Assembly: GCF_001425005.1 (NCBI RefSeq)
Contig: NZ_LMDB01000037.1
Coordinates: 191,269 to 255,268, forward strand
DNA: 64,000 bases
DNA from: Duganella sp. Root336D2
GTDB taxonomy: Bacteria; Pseudomonadota; Gammaproteobacteria; Burkholderiales; Burkholderiaceae_D
Direction: 5' to 3'
The position numbers and the translations under genes are program-made. Shown piece after piece: positions 33,903 to 42,408 of the stretch (its first letter is position 1; each line of letters begins with the position of its first letter). The notes beneath the pieces were generated by a model. That model did not search any database. It was not told the DNA's origin and saw only the letters and a list, made by a program, of their open reading frames with translations.

Positions 33903-34874
33903 TCAGCCTGCCAGGAGTTTGCCGGTGTACAGGGAATATAAGGTACGCACCAGCAGCACGGCAATCGTTACGGTCAGGAAGGCGAGCAGTACGCCGGCCA
34001 GCACCACGACAGCTGCGCTATCGGCCGTGGCGGCGTACTTGATCGCGGCATTCACCAATGCTGCGATCGGGAAGCTGATGCCCCACCAGGCCGGGCCAAA
34101 TGGTACCGAGCGGCGGAATACACGCGGGGCCAGCACCAGGAACATGAACAGGCCAAAGTAGAACAGCATGGCGGCGAACATGTCGACGTGCTGCGTGACG
34201 TTGACGTAGGCCAGGAAGCCGACTTCGAACGGTGCAATCATCACCATCAGCGAAGGCAGCATGCCGGTCGGCAGCGGGTCGCCATGCACCAGGCGGCTGA
34301 AGATCATCACATAAAACACGATGGCGATGGCCGTGCCGATGCCGAGGGCCAGCATATTCATTTCATGGCCCCAGGTGCCGCCGGTCACCGCGATATCAAG
34401 CGAGGCCACGCCGGGAATCAGCCAGGCCGGCACGACGTTGGCTGGCGTCATATTCCCTTGCAGGACGCGTGACACTACGACATAACCCAGCACCAGCGTG
34501 GCGACCGCGCCGGCCGTCCACACCAGTTTTTGCAAGGCGGCGCTCCACGGTGCGACGACGCTTGATAACAGCAGCACGGCGATGCTGATCGTGCCGAAGA
34601 AGTTGCCGGCAACAGGGTGCGAGAACTCGGCCTTCACAGCTTCAGGGAACGCGGCCCATTTCGACAGGTAGGCCACGGCCAGCACCGCAAACACCAGCAG
34701 CGACAGGAGCCCGACGCCATCGGCGATCAGCGTGCTGCTGCCGAACAGGTGGGCCGCGCCGCGCCAGGCCAGTGCCAGGCCGGCAATGCCCATGACGGAG
34801 CCAAACAGGTTGACGGGCAGGTTTTTGACCGAGGCGCTGCTGGTGGGCAGGGCAGTGGCAATGGTGGTTTGCAT
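33903..34874 (-). CDS. SLAC1/TDT-family transporter (TehA-like)
   Basis: From ATG at 34874 the product has 323 residues with about ten membrane segments, starting with NLPVNLFGSVMGIAGLALAW, a block typical of the TDT (tellurite-resistance/dicarboxylate) and SLAC1 channel family. Such proteins move small anions across the inner membrane. A longer frame (to 34961) adds a non-family leader and a good start at 34874 is preferred. It heads a two-gene leftward unit with the GlxA-type regulator. Confidence 0.82.
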   Translation of the reverse strand: MQTTIATALPTSSASVKNLPVNLFGSVMGIAGLALAWRGAAHLFGSSTLIADGVGLLSLLVFAVLAVAYLSKWAAFPEAVKAEFSHPVAGNFFGTISIAVLLLSSVVAPWSAALQKLVWTAGAVATLVLGYVVVSRVLQGNMTPANVVPAWLIPGVASLDIAVTGGTWGHEMNMLALGIGTAIAIVFYVMIFSRLVHGDPLPTGMLPSLMVMIAPFEVGFLAYVNVTQHVDMFAAMLFYFGLFMFLVLAPRVFRRSVPFGPAWWGISFPIAALVNAAIKYAATADSAAVVVLAGVLLAFLTVTIAVLLVRTLYSLYTGKLLAG

Positions 34875-34982
34875 GATGTTTGTCCGATGGATTAGCGATG
34901 AAATCATTATCGGACGCCGAGCATTTGGCCGATAGTGCGCATATGCGTCAATTTCAGCCAACCCTGAGCCACCCTCGGCCAG

Positions 34983-35885
34983 TCAGGGCGCCAGCTCGGC
35001 CAGCTGGTTGTTATAGGCGACCGGGATCCAGCGGAAGGAATCGCCGTCCTTGCGCAGGTGCCCCACGCCGGGGAAGGAAAAATGCGGCGACGCTACCACC
35101 ACGCCGCTGGCGGCCACTTCGTCGAACAGTTTGCGGCGCGCGGCGGCGGCTTGCGGCTGGCTGTCGTCGTAAGAGATGGTGATGCCGGGGTGCGCCAGCT
35201 GGACTTCCGCCACATGCACCGTATCGTCCCAGAACAGCATGCGGTGACCTTTGCTCTCCACCAGGTAGGCGCTATGGCCCGGCGTGTGCCCCGGCACGGC
35301 GCGCGCTGTGATGCCAGGCAGGACTTCGCCGCTCGCCGGCAGGTACTTGATGCGCCCCGCGTCGTAGTAGGGGCCGACGGTCGCTTTCGGCGCGGGCTCA
35401 TTGATCCAGCGCGCCACTTCGCGCCGGTCCACATACACCTGGGCGTTCGGGAACAGCATCTTGCCGCCGTTGGAAAGCCCGCCGGAGTGGTCGCCATGGA
35501 TGTGCGTCAGCAGGATGGCCTCGATCTGTTCGGGCTTGAATCCTGCCGCGGCGAGGTTGGCCAGCAGGTGGCCGCTGGTGGCGCCAAACAGTTCGCCCGC
35601 GCCGGTATCGATCAGCACGCGGTGTTTGCCGGTATCCACCAGGTAGACGTTGATCGACAAGGCCAGGGTGTCGTGCAGGTGGCTGGCGCGCAGTTCGGCG
35701 CGGGCGGTGGCCGCGTCGCTCAGGATCGTCGTGACATCGCGCGGGGCGACACCGTCCGATATGGCGGTGACCTCGAAATCACCCAGCAGGGCGCGGTAAA
35801 AACCTGGCGCCTGGTCGGCAGCCAAGGCCAGGGTGGGGGCTTGTGCGGCAAGGGCCATCAAGGCGGTGGCGATCATTCGTTTCAT
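34983..35885 (-). CDS. MBL-fold metallo-hydrolase, exported
   Basis: The 300-residue protein has a signal peptide (residues 1-22, ending APTLALA) and the metallo-beta-lactamase fold with HIHGDHSGG near residue 130 (zinc site), a GHTPGHSAYLV block near 200 and a final histidine near 275. It is related to quorum-quenching and other hydrolases of this fold; the substrate is unknown. GGAGAT precedes the start. It is divergent from a LysR gene with a 95 bp spacer, so that regulator probably controls it. Confidence 0.85.
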   Translation of the reverse strand: MKRMIATALMALAAQAPTLALAADQAPGFYRALLGDFEVTAISDGVAPRDVTTILSDAATARAELRASHLHDTLALSINVYLVDTGKHRVLIDTGAGELFGATSGHLLANLAAAGFKPEQIEAILLTHIHGDHSGGLSNGGKMLFPNAQVYVDRREVARWINEPAPKATVGPYYDAGRIKYLPASGEVLPGITARAVPGHTPGHSAYLVESKGHRMLFWDDTVHVAEVQLAHPGITISYDDSQPQAAAARRKLFDEVAASGVVVASPHFSFPGVGHLRKDGDSFRWIPVAYNNQLAELAP

Positions 35886-35980
35886 GGCAATCTCCGTTTG
35901 TCGGTTGGTGGATGATTGCCATTGTGGCTAGCCTTGACATATACTTGAAATCGATCGTTGATATTCGACCTATAATTCAT

Positions 35981-36883
35981 ATGGATATAAGGCCTTCCGA
36001 CCTCGCCTTGCTGGTATCGCTCAACGCCCTGCTGGAGGAGAACAATGTGACGCGCGCCGCAGCGCGGCTGCATATCAGCCAGCCCGCCTTGTCGGCCCAG
36101 CTGGCGCGTCTGCGGGACCTGTTCGGCGATCCGCTGCTGGTCCCGTCCGAAAGCGGAAGGGGCATGGTGCCGACGGCGCGGGCGCTGGCGCTGCGTGACG
36201 GCTTGCGCGATTCGTTGCGCCTTCTTGAAGCCGCTGTGCGCGATCCGGAATCCTTCGATCCGGCGCGCGCCGAACGCACCTTCATGATTGCCGCCAACGA
36301 CAATGTGGTGACGATGTTCGGCATTGAACTGGTGCGGCGCATTGCGGCGAGCGGCGGCGACGGCCTGCGCGCCGGTTTTGTTGAACCAAACGCGGATGGC
36401 ATCGTGGCGCGCATGGAGCGCGGAGAGCTTGACCTGCTGCTTGGTGCAGCGCAGACCATTCCGCAGGCATTGAAAGCCGTGCCCTTATCGAGCGAGCGTT
36501 ATGTCATGGCGCAGCGGAGTGGCCATCCGCGCGGCATGCGTGCGCCGTCGCTGAAGCAGTTTTGCGCGTTGAAACATGTGCTGGTGTCGGGCAGGGGAGA
36601 ATTCCACAGCTTCCTGGACCAGCGGTTGAAAGACCTGGGCCAGCAGCGGCAGGTGGCTGTGGTTGTGCCGCATTACAGCCTGGTGCCGACGATCCTGGCC
36701 AATACCGATTATGTCTGCACCTTGCCGGTACGCTTCCTGCAGCGCTTCAGCGGCCAACTGGATATCTTCAAGCTGCCCTTCGACCTGCCGGAATTTGCGA
36801 TTGCCATGGCCTGGCATCCGCGCAGCGAGCACGATGCCGGGCACCGCTGGCTGCGCGAGCAATTGAAGTCGGTCCAGCTTTAG
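35981..36883 (+). CDS. LysR-family regulator next to the MBL hydrolase
   Basis: Starting at ATG 35981 the protein has 300 residues with the LysR helix-turn-helix (about residues 8-65, NNVTRAAARLHISQPALSAQLARL) and a ligand domain of the NodD/NahR-like kind. The frame can be extended upstream but the extension covers the divergent promoter. It is placed head to head with the exported MBL hydrolase and is its likely regulator. The 3' end overlaps the converging 99-residue gene by 4 bp. Confidence 0.88.
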   Translation: MDIRPSDLALLVSLNALLEENNVTRAAARLHISQPALSAQLARLRDLFGDPLLVPSESGRGMVPTARALALRDGLRDSLRLLEAAVRDPESFDPARAERTFMIAANDNVVTMFGIELVRRIAASGGDGLRAGFVEPNADGIVARMERGELDLLLGAAQTIPQALKAVPLSSERYVMAQRSGHPRGMRAPSLKQFCALKHVLVSGRGEFHSFLDQRLKDLGQQRQVAVVVPHYSLVPTILANTDYVCTLPVRFLQRFSGQLDIFKLPFDLPEFAIAMAWHPRSEHDAGHRWLREQLKSVQL

Positions 36884-37179
36884 GCTTCCTGCGCGCCGAA
36901 ACTGGCCATGATGCGGTCTGCCTGCTCGCGCTGGGCGTCGTCGTCCACGTCCACCGACAGCAGGGCGGCGGGGCGATCCGGTTTGTCGGTGTTGTCGACA
37001 TCGTCCGGCGTAAGGGAATCCATGATGTTTTTCACGGCAGACGCGGTGGTGCTCAGCGCGCGCGCTTCATGCAGGTTCAGTTGTACAGCCGAATTGGCAA
37101 AGCCTTCGGCCAGCAGGGCGCTGCGCGCGCCTTCGGCATCGGCGATCTGGCGGAAATTTCGGTAAATAGTGCTTGGCAT
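36880..37179 (-). CDS. Hypothetical protein with a general-stress-like fold
   Basis: The 99-residue product (IYRNFRQIADAEGARSALLAEGF near the start, LLSVDVDDDAQREQADRIM near the end) has the alternating pattern of the small alpha/beta domain seen in YflT/17M-type stress proteins. It is soluble and acidic. A GGAG lies upstream of the ATG. No function is assigned. Confidence 0.6.
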   Translation of the reverse strand: MPSTIYRNFRQIADAEGARSALLAEGFANSAVQLNLHEARALSTTASAVKNIMDSLTPDDVDNTDKPDRPAALLSVDVDDDAQREQADRIMASFGAQEA

Positions 37180-37235
37180 GATAAGTCTCCTGTTTGGCGG
37201 GATTGTCGCGTAAGGCGCTGCAACGTGGCGCGCGC

Positions 37236-37667
37236 TTACTTGGCCTGGGCTTTGCGTGATGACCAGTGCAGGTGCACGATCTGCCAGCCGTCGCCAACCT
37301 TTTCCAGCACGGCAGTTTCGAGCCCGAACACGTGGACCTCGGCGTCCTTGTAGCTGCCAGTGGTTTCCGTTTCGCGCATCACGATTGCGGTCGCGCCATC
37401 GCGGCGTTCTTCGTGACGCAGCAGGTGCGACCTGGTCGTGCGCAGGAAGTCGATATCGCTGTCGAGATGGTGCGCGGCATATTCGTCGCGGCTATTCTCG
37501 GTATAGCCGGATTCGAATATCCTGACCTTGGGGCTCAGCAGGGCCAATGCCGCGTCGCGCTTGCCCTCGGCCAGCGCGCGCTGGAACGCGTCCATGGTTT
37601 CCGCCGGGGTGGCAGCAAAAGCAGGCAGGCTGGCCGCGGCCAGCAGCAGGCAGGCGAGGATTCGCAT
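37236..37667 (-). CDS. Exported NTF2-like (DUF4440-type) protein
   Basis: From ATG 37667 the 143-residue product has a signal peptide (MRILACLLLAAASLPAFA) and an NTF2-like domain: an N-terminal helix, the FESGYTENSRDEYAAHHLDSD segment, and a C-terminal beta sheet ending GDGWQIVHLHWSSR. It is preceded with a 1 bp overlap (TGATG) by the antibiotic-biosynthesis-monooxygenase-like gene, forming a two-gene unit. Ligand or substrate unknown. Confidence 0.78.
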   Translation of the reverse strand: MRILACLLLAAASLPAFAATPAETMDAFQRALAEGKRDAALALLSPKVRIFESGYTENSRDEYAAHHLDSDIDFLRTTRSHLLRHEERRDGATAIVMRETETTGSYKDAEVHVFGLETAVLEKVGDGWQIVHLHWSSRKAQAK

Positions 37668-37966
37668 CAGAATCCGGCGACAACGTTGGTGGTGTGCTCG
37701 ACGCGCGGGGTGTTGGCGAAGTATTGGCCAACCATGCCGCGCCATGTCTGGAAGTCTTCGCTGCCGCGGAAATCGACGGTGTGGTTTTCCAGCGTCTCCC
37801 ACACGATGACCAGCATATAGGTATTGGCGCGCTCGATGACGCGCTCCAGCCGCATCGACTTGCAGCCCTTCGCGCGCTGGAACAACGGTACGGCTTTCTG
37901 CACCGCTGCTTCAAACTCGCCGCCCTGGCCATCCTTGATCTCAAATTCCGCCAGCTCATAAATCAT
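37667..37966 (-). CDS. ABM-domain monooxygenase-like protein
   Basis: The 99-residue protein is a ferredoxin-like antibiotic-biosynthesis-monooxygenase (ABM) domain: ELAEFEIKDGQGGEFEAAV, then CKSMRLERVIERANTYMLVIVWETLENH and a final FRGSEDFQTWRG. Family members bind small aromatics or haem-like substrates as dimers. It is followed by the NTF2-like gene with a 1 bp overlap. Confidence 0.82.
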   Translation of the reverse strand: MIYELAEFEIKDGQGGEFEAAVQKAVPLFQRAKGCKSMRLERVIERANTYMLVIVWETLENHTVDFRGSEDFQTWRGMVGQYFANTPRVEHTTNVVAGF

Positions 37967-38014
37967 CGGGACATTCCTTTCGCAAAGTAATGTCCCGATT
38001 GTGCCTCAGTTGGA

Positions 38015-40102
38015 TCAGAAGCGGTAGCGGGCCGTTACGCGGAAATTGCGCGGCGCGCCCGGCAGGTTAAGCAGCTTGCTTGACCCGTGACCGGAAACAA
38101 TGTAGTCGCGATCGAGCAGGTTGTTCACGTTCAGCTGAACGTCGAAGGACGCGGTGCGGTAGGCCAGCATGGCGTCGACCACGGTGTAGCCAGGCAGGGT
38201 GGCGGTGTTGCCCGGGTTGGCAAAGCGGTCGCCCTGGTAGTTCACGCCGGCGCCGGTGAACCAGCCGCCGCCCAGCGCCTTGTTCAGCCACAGGTTCGCG
38301 CTGCGCTTAGGCGTGAGCGTCGGTTGCTTGCCTTGTACATCCTGGCCGTCGTCGCGTGCGATGGATTTGATGATTTCCGCATCCATCAACGCCAAGCCGG
38401 AAGCTACTTGCCAGCCTTGGCCCAGTTCACCGGTGAAGGTCAGTTCCAGGCCGTCGGTGCGCTGGGTGCCGACTGGCATGACGATGCTGGTGATTGGATC
38501 GGTCGCCTTGATGCCGGTGCGCTGCAGGCGGAACAGCGATGCGCCAACGGTGGCCTGGCCGCCCAACAGGTCGATCTTCGCGCCCACTTCCTTGTTGGTG
38601 GTTTCCTCCGGCTCGATGGCGGCGTTGGTGGCGGCCAGCGCGAAAGTTTCACCCGAAGGCTGGAAGGATTTGCTGAACGAGGCGTAATAAGAAACGGTGC
38701 CGCTTGGCTGGTATACCAGGCCTGCGCGCGGGCTCCAGGCGCGGTCGGTGCGTTCCAGGTTTTTCTGGCCTACGCGGCGCTCGCGCGTCTCCTGGCTGAA
38801 GTCATCGTAGCGCACGCCGGCCAGCAGCTTCCACTGCGGCGTCAGCGTCGCCAGGTCCTGCACGTAGACGCTCTTGTTCTTCATGATGCCCAGGTTGTCG
38901 GTGCCTGGCGCGACGTTGGCCGCCAGTTGCAGCACCGGCAGCACTGGATTGAACAGGTTGACCGTCGCCACATTGGTCTTCGAGCGGTTGACCTGGTCCT
39001 TGTCCTGCTTGCCGATCTCCACGCCGTACAACAGCTGGTGCTGCATGCCGAAGAATTCTGCGCGCTGGGTCAACTCGGTCTGGTTGAAGTAGCCGTCTTC
39101 CTCGCGGCGTACATTGCCGTGGGTGAGGGACGCGGTTTGCGCCGTTTCGTTGACGCTGCCCACCAGGGTGTTGTTGCGGTTCAGCGAGTAGTCGTAGCGG
39201 CGGAAGGCGTTGCGCAGCGACCAGTTGGCGTTGATGCGGTGATCCAGCACCACGGCCAGCGATTTCACGCGCGCCTGGCTGAAGTCCACATCGCGCGCAT
39301 TGGCGGCGCCGAAGTAGGTGCCTGGATCCACGTCGACCGGCGCGCCCTTATACGAAGGGATGCCGAAGTCGGTCAGGCGGCGGTCGGACAGGTATTCGCC
39401 CTGCACCAGCAGGGAGGTGTCGGCATTGATCTTCCACAGCACGGATGGCGACAGTGCCTCGCGCTTGAGGAATTGCTGGTCGCGGTAGCTGTCCGAATCT
39501 TCCTTGGCGCCGGTGACGCGGAAGGCTACGCCGCTATCCTTCAGGTTGCGCGCCAAGTCGAATTCGCCGCGCTTTTTGCTCCAGCTGCCGAAGGTCACGC
39601 TGGCTTCCGTGCGGTCGATGCCGGGCTTCTTGGTGATGCGGTTGATCATGCCGCCCGAAGAACCGCGGCCATACAGCACCGAGGCCGGGCCCTTGATGAC
39701 TTCAATCTGTTCGATGTTGGACAGGTCGCGAAAATACAGCGCATCGTCGCGCATGCCATCGATGAACTGGTCGGCAATCGCGGTAAAGCCGCGGATGGTC
39801 ACCTGGTCGCGCTGGCCGTCGCCGTGCGACAGGCCGACGCCTGGAATGCCCTTCATCACGTCTTCCATCGAGCTCGCGCCCTGGTCGCGCAGCAATTCCT
39901 GCGGCACCACGTTCACGGTCTGCGGGATGTCGCGCAGCGGCGCATCGATCTTGGTCGCGCTGGTGGCGGTGCTCGGGTTGTAAGCGGCTTCGCGGGCGGC
40001 GGAGACGGTAACGGAGGGGAGGGTAGCGTCTTCGGCGAAAACGGCGAAATGCGGCATTGCCAGCGCAACGGCAAGCGCCAGCGGGGACTTGTTCAACGAC
40101 AT
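38015..40102 (-). CDS. TonB-dependent siderophore receptor
   Basis: The 695-residue outer-membrane protein has a signal peptide (1-22, ending FAVFA), a short TonB-box-like LPSVTVSAA, a plug domain (about 40-150, IPQTVNVVPQELLRDQ and VLYGRGSSGGMINRITKKP) and a 22-strand barrel ending in aromatic RYRF. It fits the FhuE/FpvA-type ferric-siderophore receptors. A Fur box lies 25 bp upstream of the start, so expression is likely iron-repressed. No siderophore genes are next to it. Confidence 0.93.
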   Translation of the reverse strand: MSLNKSPLALAVALAMPHFAVFAEDATLPSVTVSAAREAAYNPSTATSATKIDAPLRDIPQTVNVVPQELLRDQGASSMEDVMKGIPGVGLSHGDGQRDQVTIRGFTAIADQFIDGMRDDALYFRDLSNIEQIEVIKGPASVLYGRGSSGGMINRITKKPGIDRTEASVTFGSWSKKRGEFDLARNLKDSGVAFRVTGAKEDSDSYRDQQFLKREALSPSVLWKINADTSLLVQGEYLSDRRLTDFGIPSYKGAPVDVDPGTYFGAANARDVDFSQARVKSLAVVLDHRINANWSLRNAFRRYDYSLNRNNTLVGSVNETAQTASLTHGNVRREEDGYFNQTELTQRAEFFGMQHQLLYGVEIGKQDKDQVNRSKTNVATVNLFNPVLPVLQLAANVAPGTDNLGIMKNKSVYVQDLATLTPQWKLLAGVRYDDFSQETRERRVGQKNLERTDRAWSPRAGLVYQPSGTVSYYASFSKSFQPSGETFALAATNAAIEPEETTNKEVGAKIDLLGGQATVGASLFRLQRTGIKATDPITSIVMPVGTQRTDGLELTFTGELGQGWQVASGLALMDAEIIKSIARDDGQDVQGKQPTLTPKRSANLWLNKALGGGWFTGAGVNYQGDRFANPGNTATLPGYTVVDAMLAYRTASFDVQLNVNNLLDRDYIVSGHGSSKLLNLPGAPRNFRVTARYRF

Positions 40103-40126
40103 GCTATTTCCTAAGTGGCTGCGTAA

Positions 40127-40147
40127 TGAGAATTGTTATCATTCTCA
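40127..40147. promoter_or_regulatory. Fur box upstream of the TonB receptor
   Basis: A 21 bp palindrome with the arms TGAGAAT and ATTCTCA around TGTTATC matches the Fur consensus arrangement GATAATGATAATCATTATC. It lies about 25 bp upstream of the receptor start at 40102 and so probably over its promoter. Confidence 0.85.
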
Positions 40148-40203
40148 ATTATGCGCCACCCGGGAAATTTGTTCAACCGTAAATCTTGTACTGGGTTAAG
40201 AAA

Positions 40204-40485
40204 CTAGCGTTCGCTGCGCCGCACGGTATCGGGGCCCGTTTCGTGCGATTCACCTTGGCGATATTGCGTGCCGGTCTGGAAACCATGCTCGCGTTTATCC
40301 TCATCGACGCAGCCGGACAGCAGGTCGTCGGTGCGGCCGGCAGAATCTTCCGATTGCTGGTTGCCTTCCTGGGAACGGGACAGGTTGCGGCGGCCAGTGC
40401 ATCCGGCGCCCATGGTCGCGATGCTGCTGGTGCCATCGTGGGTTTGCTGCTCCAGGCTGCGTCCCTTGTTGAGTGTGGACATGAT
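40204..40485 (-). CDS. Hydrophilic small protein, relative of 28716-29003
   Basis: From ATG 40485 (after GGAGG) the 93-residue product is Ser/Gln/Gly/Arg rich, with two cysteines, and is predicted to be disordered. Blocks RRNLS, EGNQQSED and RTDDLLSG line up loosely with RENLT, GNQQSDQ and RDDLMD of the protein at 28716-29003. Function unknown; a stress-associated role is a guess from composition. Confidence 0.6.
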   Translation of the reverse strand: MMSTLNKGRSLEQQTHDGTSSIATMGAGCTGRRNLSRSQEGNQQSEDSAGRTDDLLSGCVDEDKREHGFQTGTQYRQGESHETGPDTVRRSER

Positions 40486-40540
40486 TGCCTCCTTGTAGCT
40501 ACGGCCAATAGTCCATTCTAGGCCTGTAGGGAGGAATATC

Positions 40541-41332
40541 CTAGTTCTCGGTGTATTTGCGAAGCAGCAGGTTGAAGCGCTTGTTGCCATTGGTGCCGAG
40601 CCAGTTCCAGAGGGTATCGACTTGGTGGCGGTGCGCCTCGTAATAGGCGGTGCTGGTCGCGATCCAGTTATGGGATTTCAGCACAGGCTTTTCCAGCCGC
40701 ACCAGTTGGCCCTTGTAGCGGTCAGCCACGTACTTGTCCAGGTCTGTAGCGGCGATCATCGGCACGACGAAGGCATCGATGCGGCCAAGCTGGAGCTTTT
40801 CGAAATTGCTCGGCACGGTAGGCGCGCCCTGGTCGAGGATGGCGCCGGACTTCTCCAGTTGCACGCCGTAGGATGAGCCATACATCACGCCAACCCGTTT
40901 TCCGCGCACCATTTCCCCCGGATCGAGGTCGCGCGGGTAGCCGTCCTTGGCGCGCACAAAAGCCATCACGACCAGGCTGGTGGCGCGCCTGGTGTCCGGT
41001 TTGCCTTGCGCATCGCGCGGGATCACGATGCCGGGCTGCCCATCGGCCGTGATGTCGACCGGGACAAAGTCCACCGCACCGCTGACCAGCGCACTGCGCA
41101 AGCGCATCACCGGCAGCCGCGCCAGTTCAATTGCGCAGCCACCGCTGGCGGCGAATTCGCGAATCCACTCCACGCTGGCGCCAGCAGGTTCGGGCACGGT
41201 CGCGCCATTGCCCATCCAATACGGCGGGCGGTGCTGGTCGGGGTAGGCGAAGCGGATCGTGCCGCAGGCGGCCAGCACATTGTTGGCAGCGAAAGCGAGG
41301 AGGATAGTCGCAGTGAAAGGTTTCCATTTCAT
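40541..41332 (-). CDS. Periplasmic substrate-binding protein (SBP family 3-like)
   Basis: The 263-residue product has a signal peptide (ending AANNVLAA) and a type-2 periplasmic-binding fold: RFAYPDQHRPPYWMGNG at the start and ALVSGAVDFVPVDIT in the middle. Typical of amino-acid-binding or sensor SBPs of family 3. No ABC permease or ATPase is nearby, so it may act alone or with a distant system. Ligand unknown. Confidence 0.78.
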   Translation of the reverse strand: MKWKPFTATILLAFAANNVLAACGTIRFAYPDQHRPPYWMGNGATVPEPAGASVEWIREFAASGGCAIELARLPVMRLRSALVSGAVDFVPVDITADGQPGIVIPRDAQGKPDTRRATSLVVMAFVRAKDGYPRDLDPGEMVRGKRVGVMYGSSYGVQLEKSGAILDQGAPTVPSNFEKLQLGRIDAFVVPMIAATDLDKYVADRYKGQLVRLEKPVLKSHNWIATSTAYYEAHRHQVDTLWNWLGTNGNKRFNLLLRKYTEN

Positions 41333-41404
41333 TCTGTCGCTATTCTAAGTCAACAGTAATGCGCCTGGCTGCACGGTAGTAGAATCAAAGGACAGGAGGC
41401 GACT

Positions 41405-41689
41405 ATGGAAAATACTATGCGCCCGATCCATCCGGGCGAAGTCTTGCTGGAAGAGTTCATGGACCCAATGGGGCTGACTGCGAACACGCTGGCCGGCGTG
41501 CTGCACCTCGAACCTGGATACCTGACTGGCATTGTGCGGCAGGAGCGCAGCATCTCGCCCGCCACCGCCCAGCAGCTCGCCAGCTATTTCGACACCACGC
41601 CGGAGTTCTGGCTCACCCTGCAGACCACCTACGACACCCGCCGGGCCTTGATGAAAAGACGGCGCGCGCTAAAACGCACGCTGCATTGA
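41405..41689 (+). CDS. HigA-type antitoxin, without a HigB partner
   Basis: The 94-residue product starts with the HigA family motif MRPIHPGEVLLEEFMDPMG and has a Cro/C1-type helix-turn-helix ending in TTPEFWLTLQTTYD. HigA binds DNA and neutralises a HigB mRNase toxin normally encoded just upstream. Here the 72 bp upstream region (41333-41404) holds no gene, so the antitoxin is orphan. AGGAGG precedes the start. Confidence 0.88.
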   Translation: MENTMRPIHPGEVLLEEFMDPMGLTANTLAGVLHLEPGYLTGIVRQERSISPATAQQLASYFDTTPEFWLTLQTTYDTRRALMKRRRALKRTLH

Positions 41690-42323
41690 ATCGCTGCGGC
41701 GGTCGCTGGAGTGCCAGGGCAGGGAAGCCACCGACCTGACTTGCGTCGGGAAACGTTCCGCGAAAGAGCGGATCAGCATGTGCTCCACACCGCAGATGGC
41801 GAGGTAGGAATAAGCCGCGCCCTGGTCGAAGGCCAGGGCGGTGCGCACTGCCATGTCGAAACGCTCGGCAGTACCGCTGTCGTGACGCCGTTCCTTGTGA
41901 CTTCGTTGATCCACGCTGCCTCCTTGAGCCAGCGGATAGGCTACGTCGCGCGCGGGAGCGCGGTCTGTGCGTCAGTCCACATCGTGCATCCACATAGGCC
42001 CACGCAACAGTTCCGGATGCGAGCGTGATGCGATGGCGCTTGTACGCGGCCACCTCGTACCGGTCCGCCTGCTGCAGTTCCGCTGGCGTGACCAGAAGAA
42101 CCGAGCCGGCTACGGCATCCATCGCACTGCTGCTCCGCGCGATGATCGGATGATGCGTCTTGCCGCTGGTCGCAACTACTTCGGGATCATCGATCTCCAG
42201 CAGCCCAAGCTTATAGCCATTCAACTGGTCTGCCATGCCTTCGAGCTTGCGCCCGAACGTCGCAAGCTGCACGCCTTGCTGTTGCAGCGTCCCATATGAA
42301 AACAGCTTTTCGAATTTCTCCAT
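41613..42323 (-). CDS. Gamma-glutamylcyclotransferase-family protein with disrupted 3' end
   Basis: ATG at 42323 follows GGGAGG. Residues 1 to about 113 are an AIG2-like gamma-glutamylcyclotransferase domain (KLFSYGTLQQQ, EIDDPEVVATSGKTHHP, YEVAAYKRHRITLASG, WAYVDA), after which homologs normally stop. This frame instead runs on about 120 residues of Arg-rich, unlikely sequence that covers the gene at 41669-41914 in another frame and is antisense to HigA. The real product probably ends near 41980, so a lost stop codon, a frameshift or a sequence error at the 3' end is suspected. The domain itself looks intact. Confidence 0.6.
   Translation of the reverse strand: MEKFEKLFSYGTLQQQGVQLATFGRKLEGMADQLNGYKLGLLEIDDPEVVATSGKTHHPIIARSSSAMDAVAGSVLLVTPAELQQADRYEVAAYKRHRITLASGTVAWAYVDARCGLTHRPRSRARRSLSAGSRRQRGSTKSQGTASRQRYCRAFRHGSAHRPGLRPGRGLFLPRHLRCGAHADPLFRGTFPDASQVGGFPALALQRPPQRFNAACVLARAVFSSRPGGCRRWSAG
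41669..41914 (-). CDS. Small hypothetical protein with GTG start
   Basis: The 81-residue frame begins with GTG at 41914, 5 bp after AAGGAGG, and contains ALAFDQGAAYSYLAICGVEHMLI and a basic C-terminus. The ideal ribosome-binding site supports translation. It overlaps the HigA gene tail to tail by 21 bp and lies inside the run-on end of the gene upstream, which may have been its operon partner before the disruption. No family was recognised. Confidence 0.5.
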   Translation of the reverse strand: MDQRSHKERRHDSGTAERFDMAVRTALAFDQGAAYSYLAICGVEHMLIRSFAERFPTQVRSVASLPWHSSDRRSDSMQRAF

Positions 42324-42408
42324 TTCGCCTCCCATGCGATCGATTAATTGTTTTAATGATAATGTGCTTCGGCTGTCTACCATTCAAACACCACTACCGG
42401 AGCAAAGA

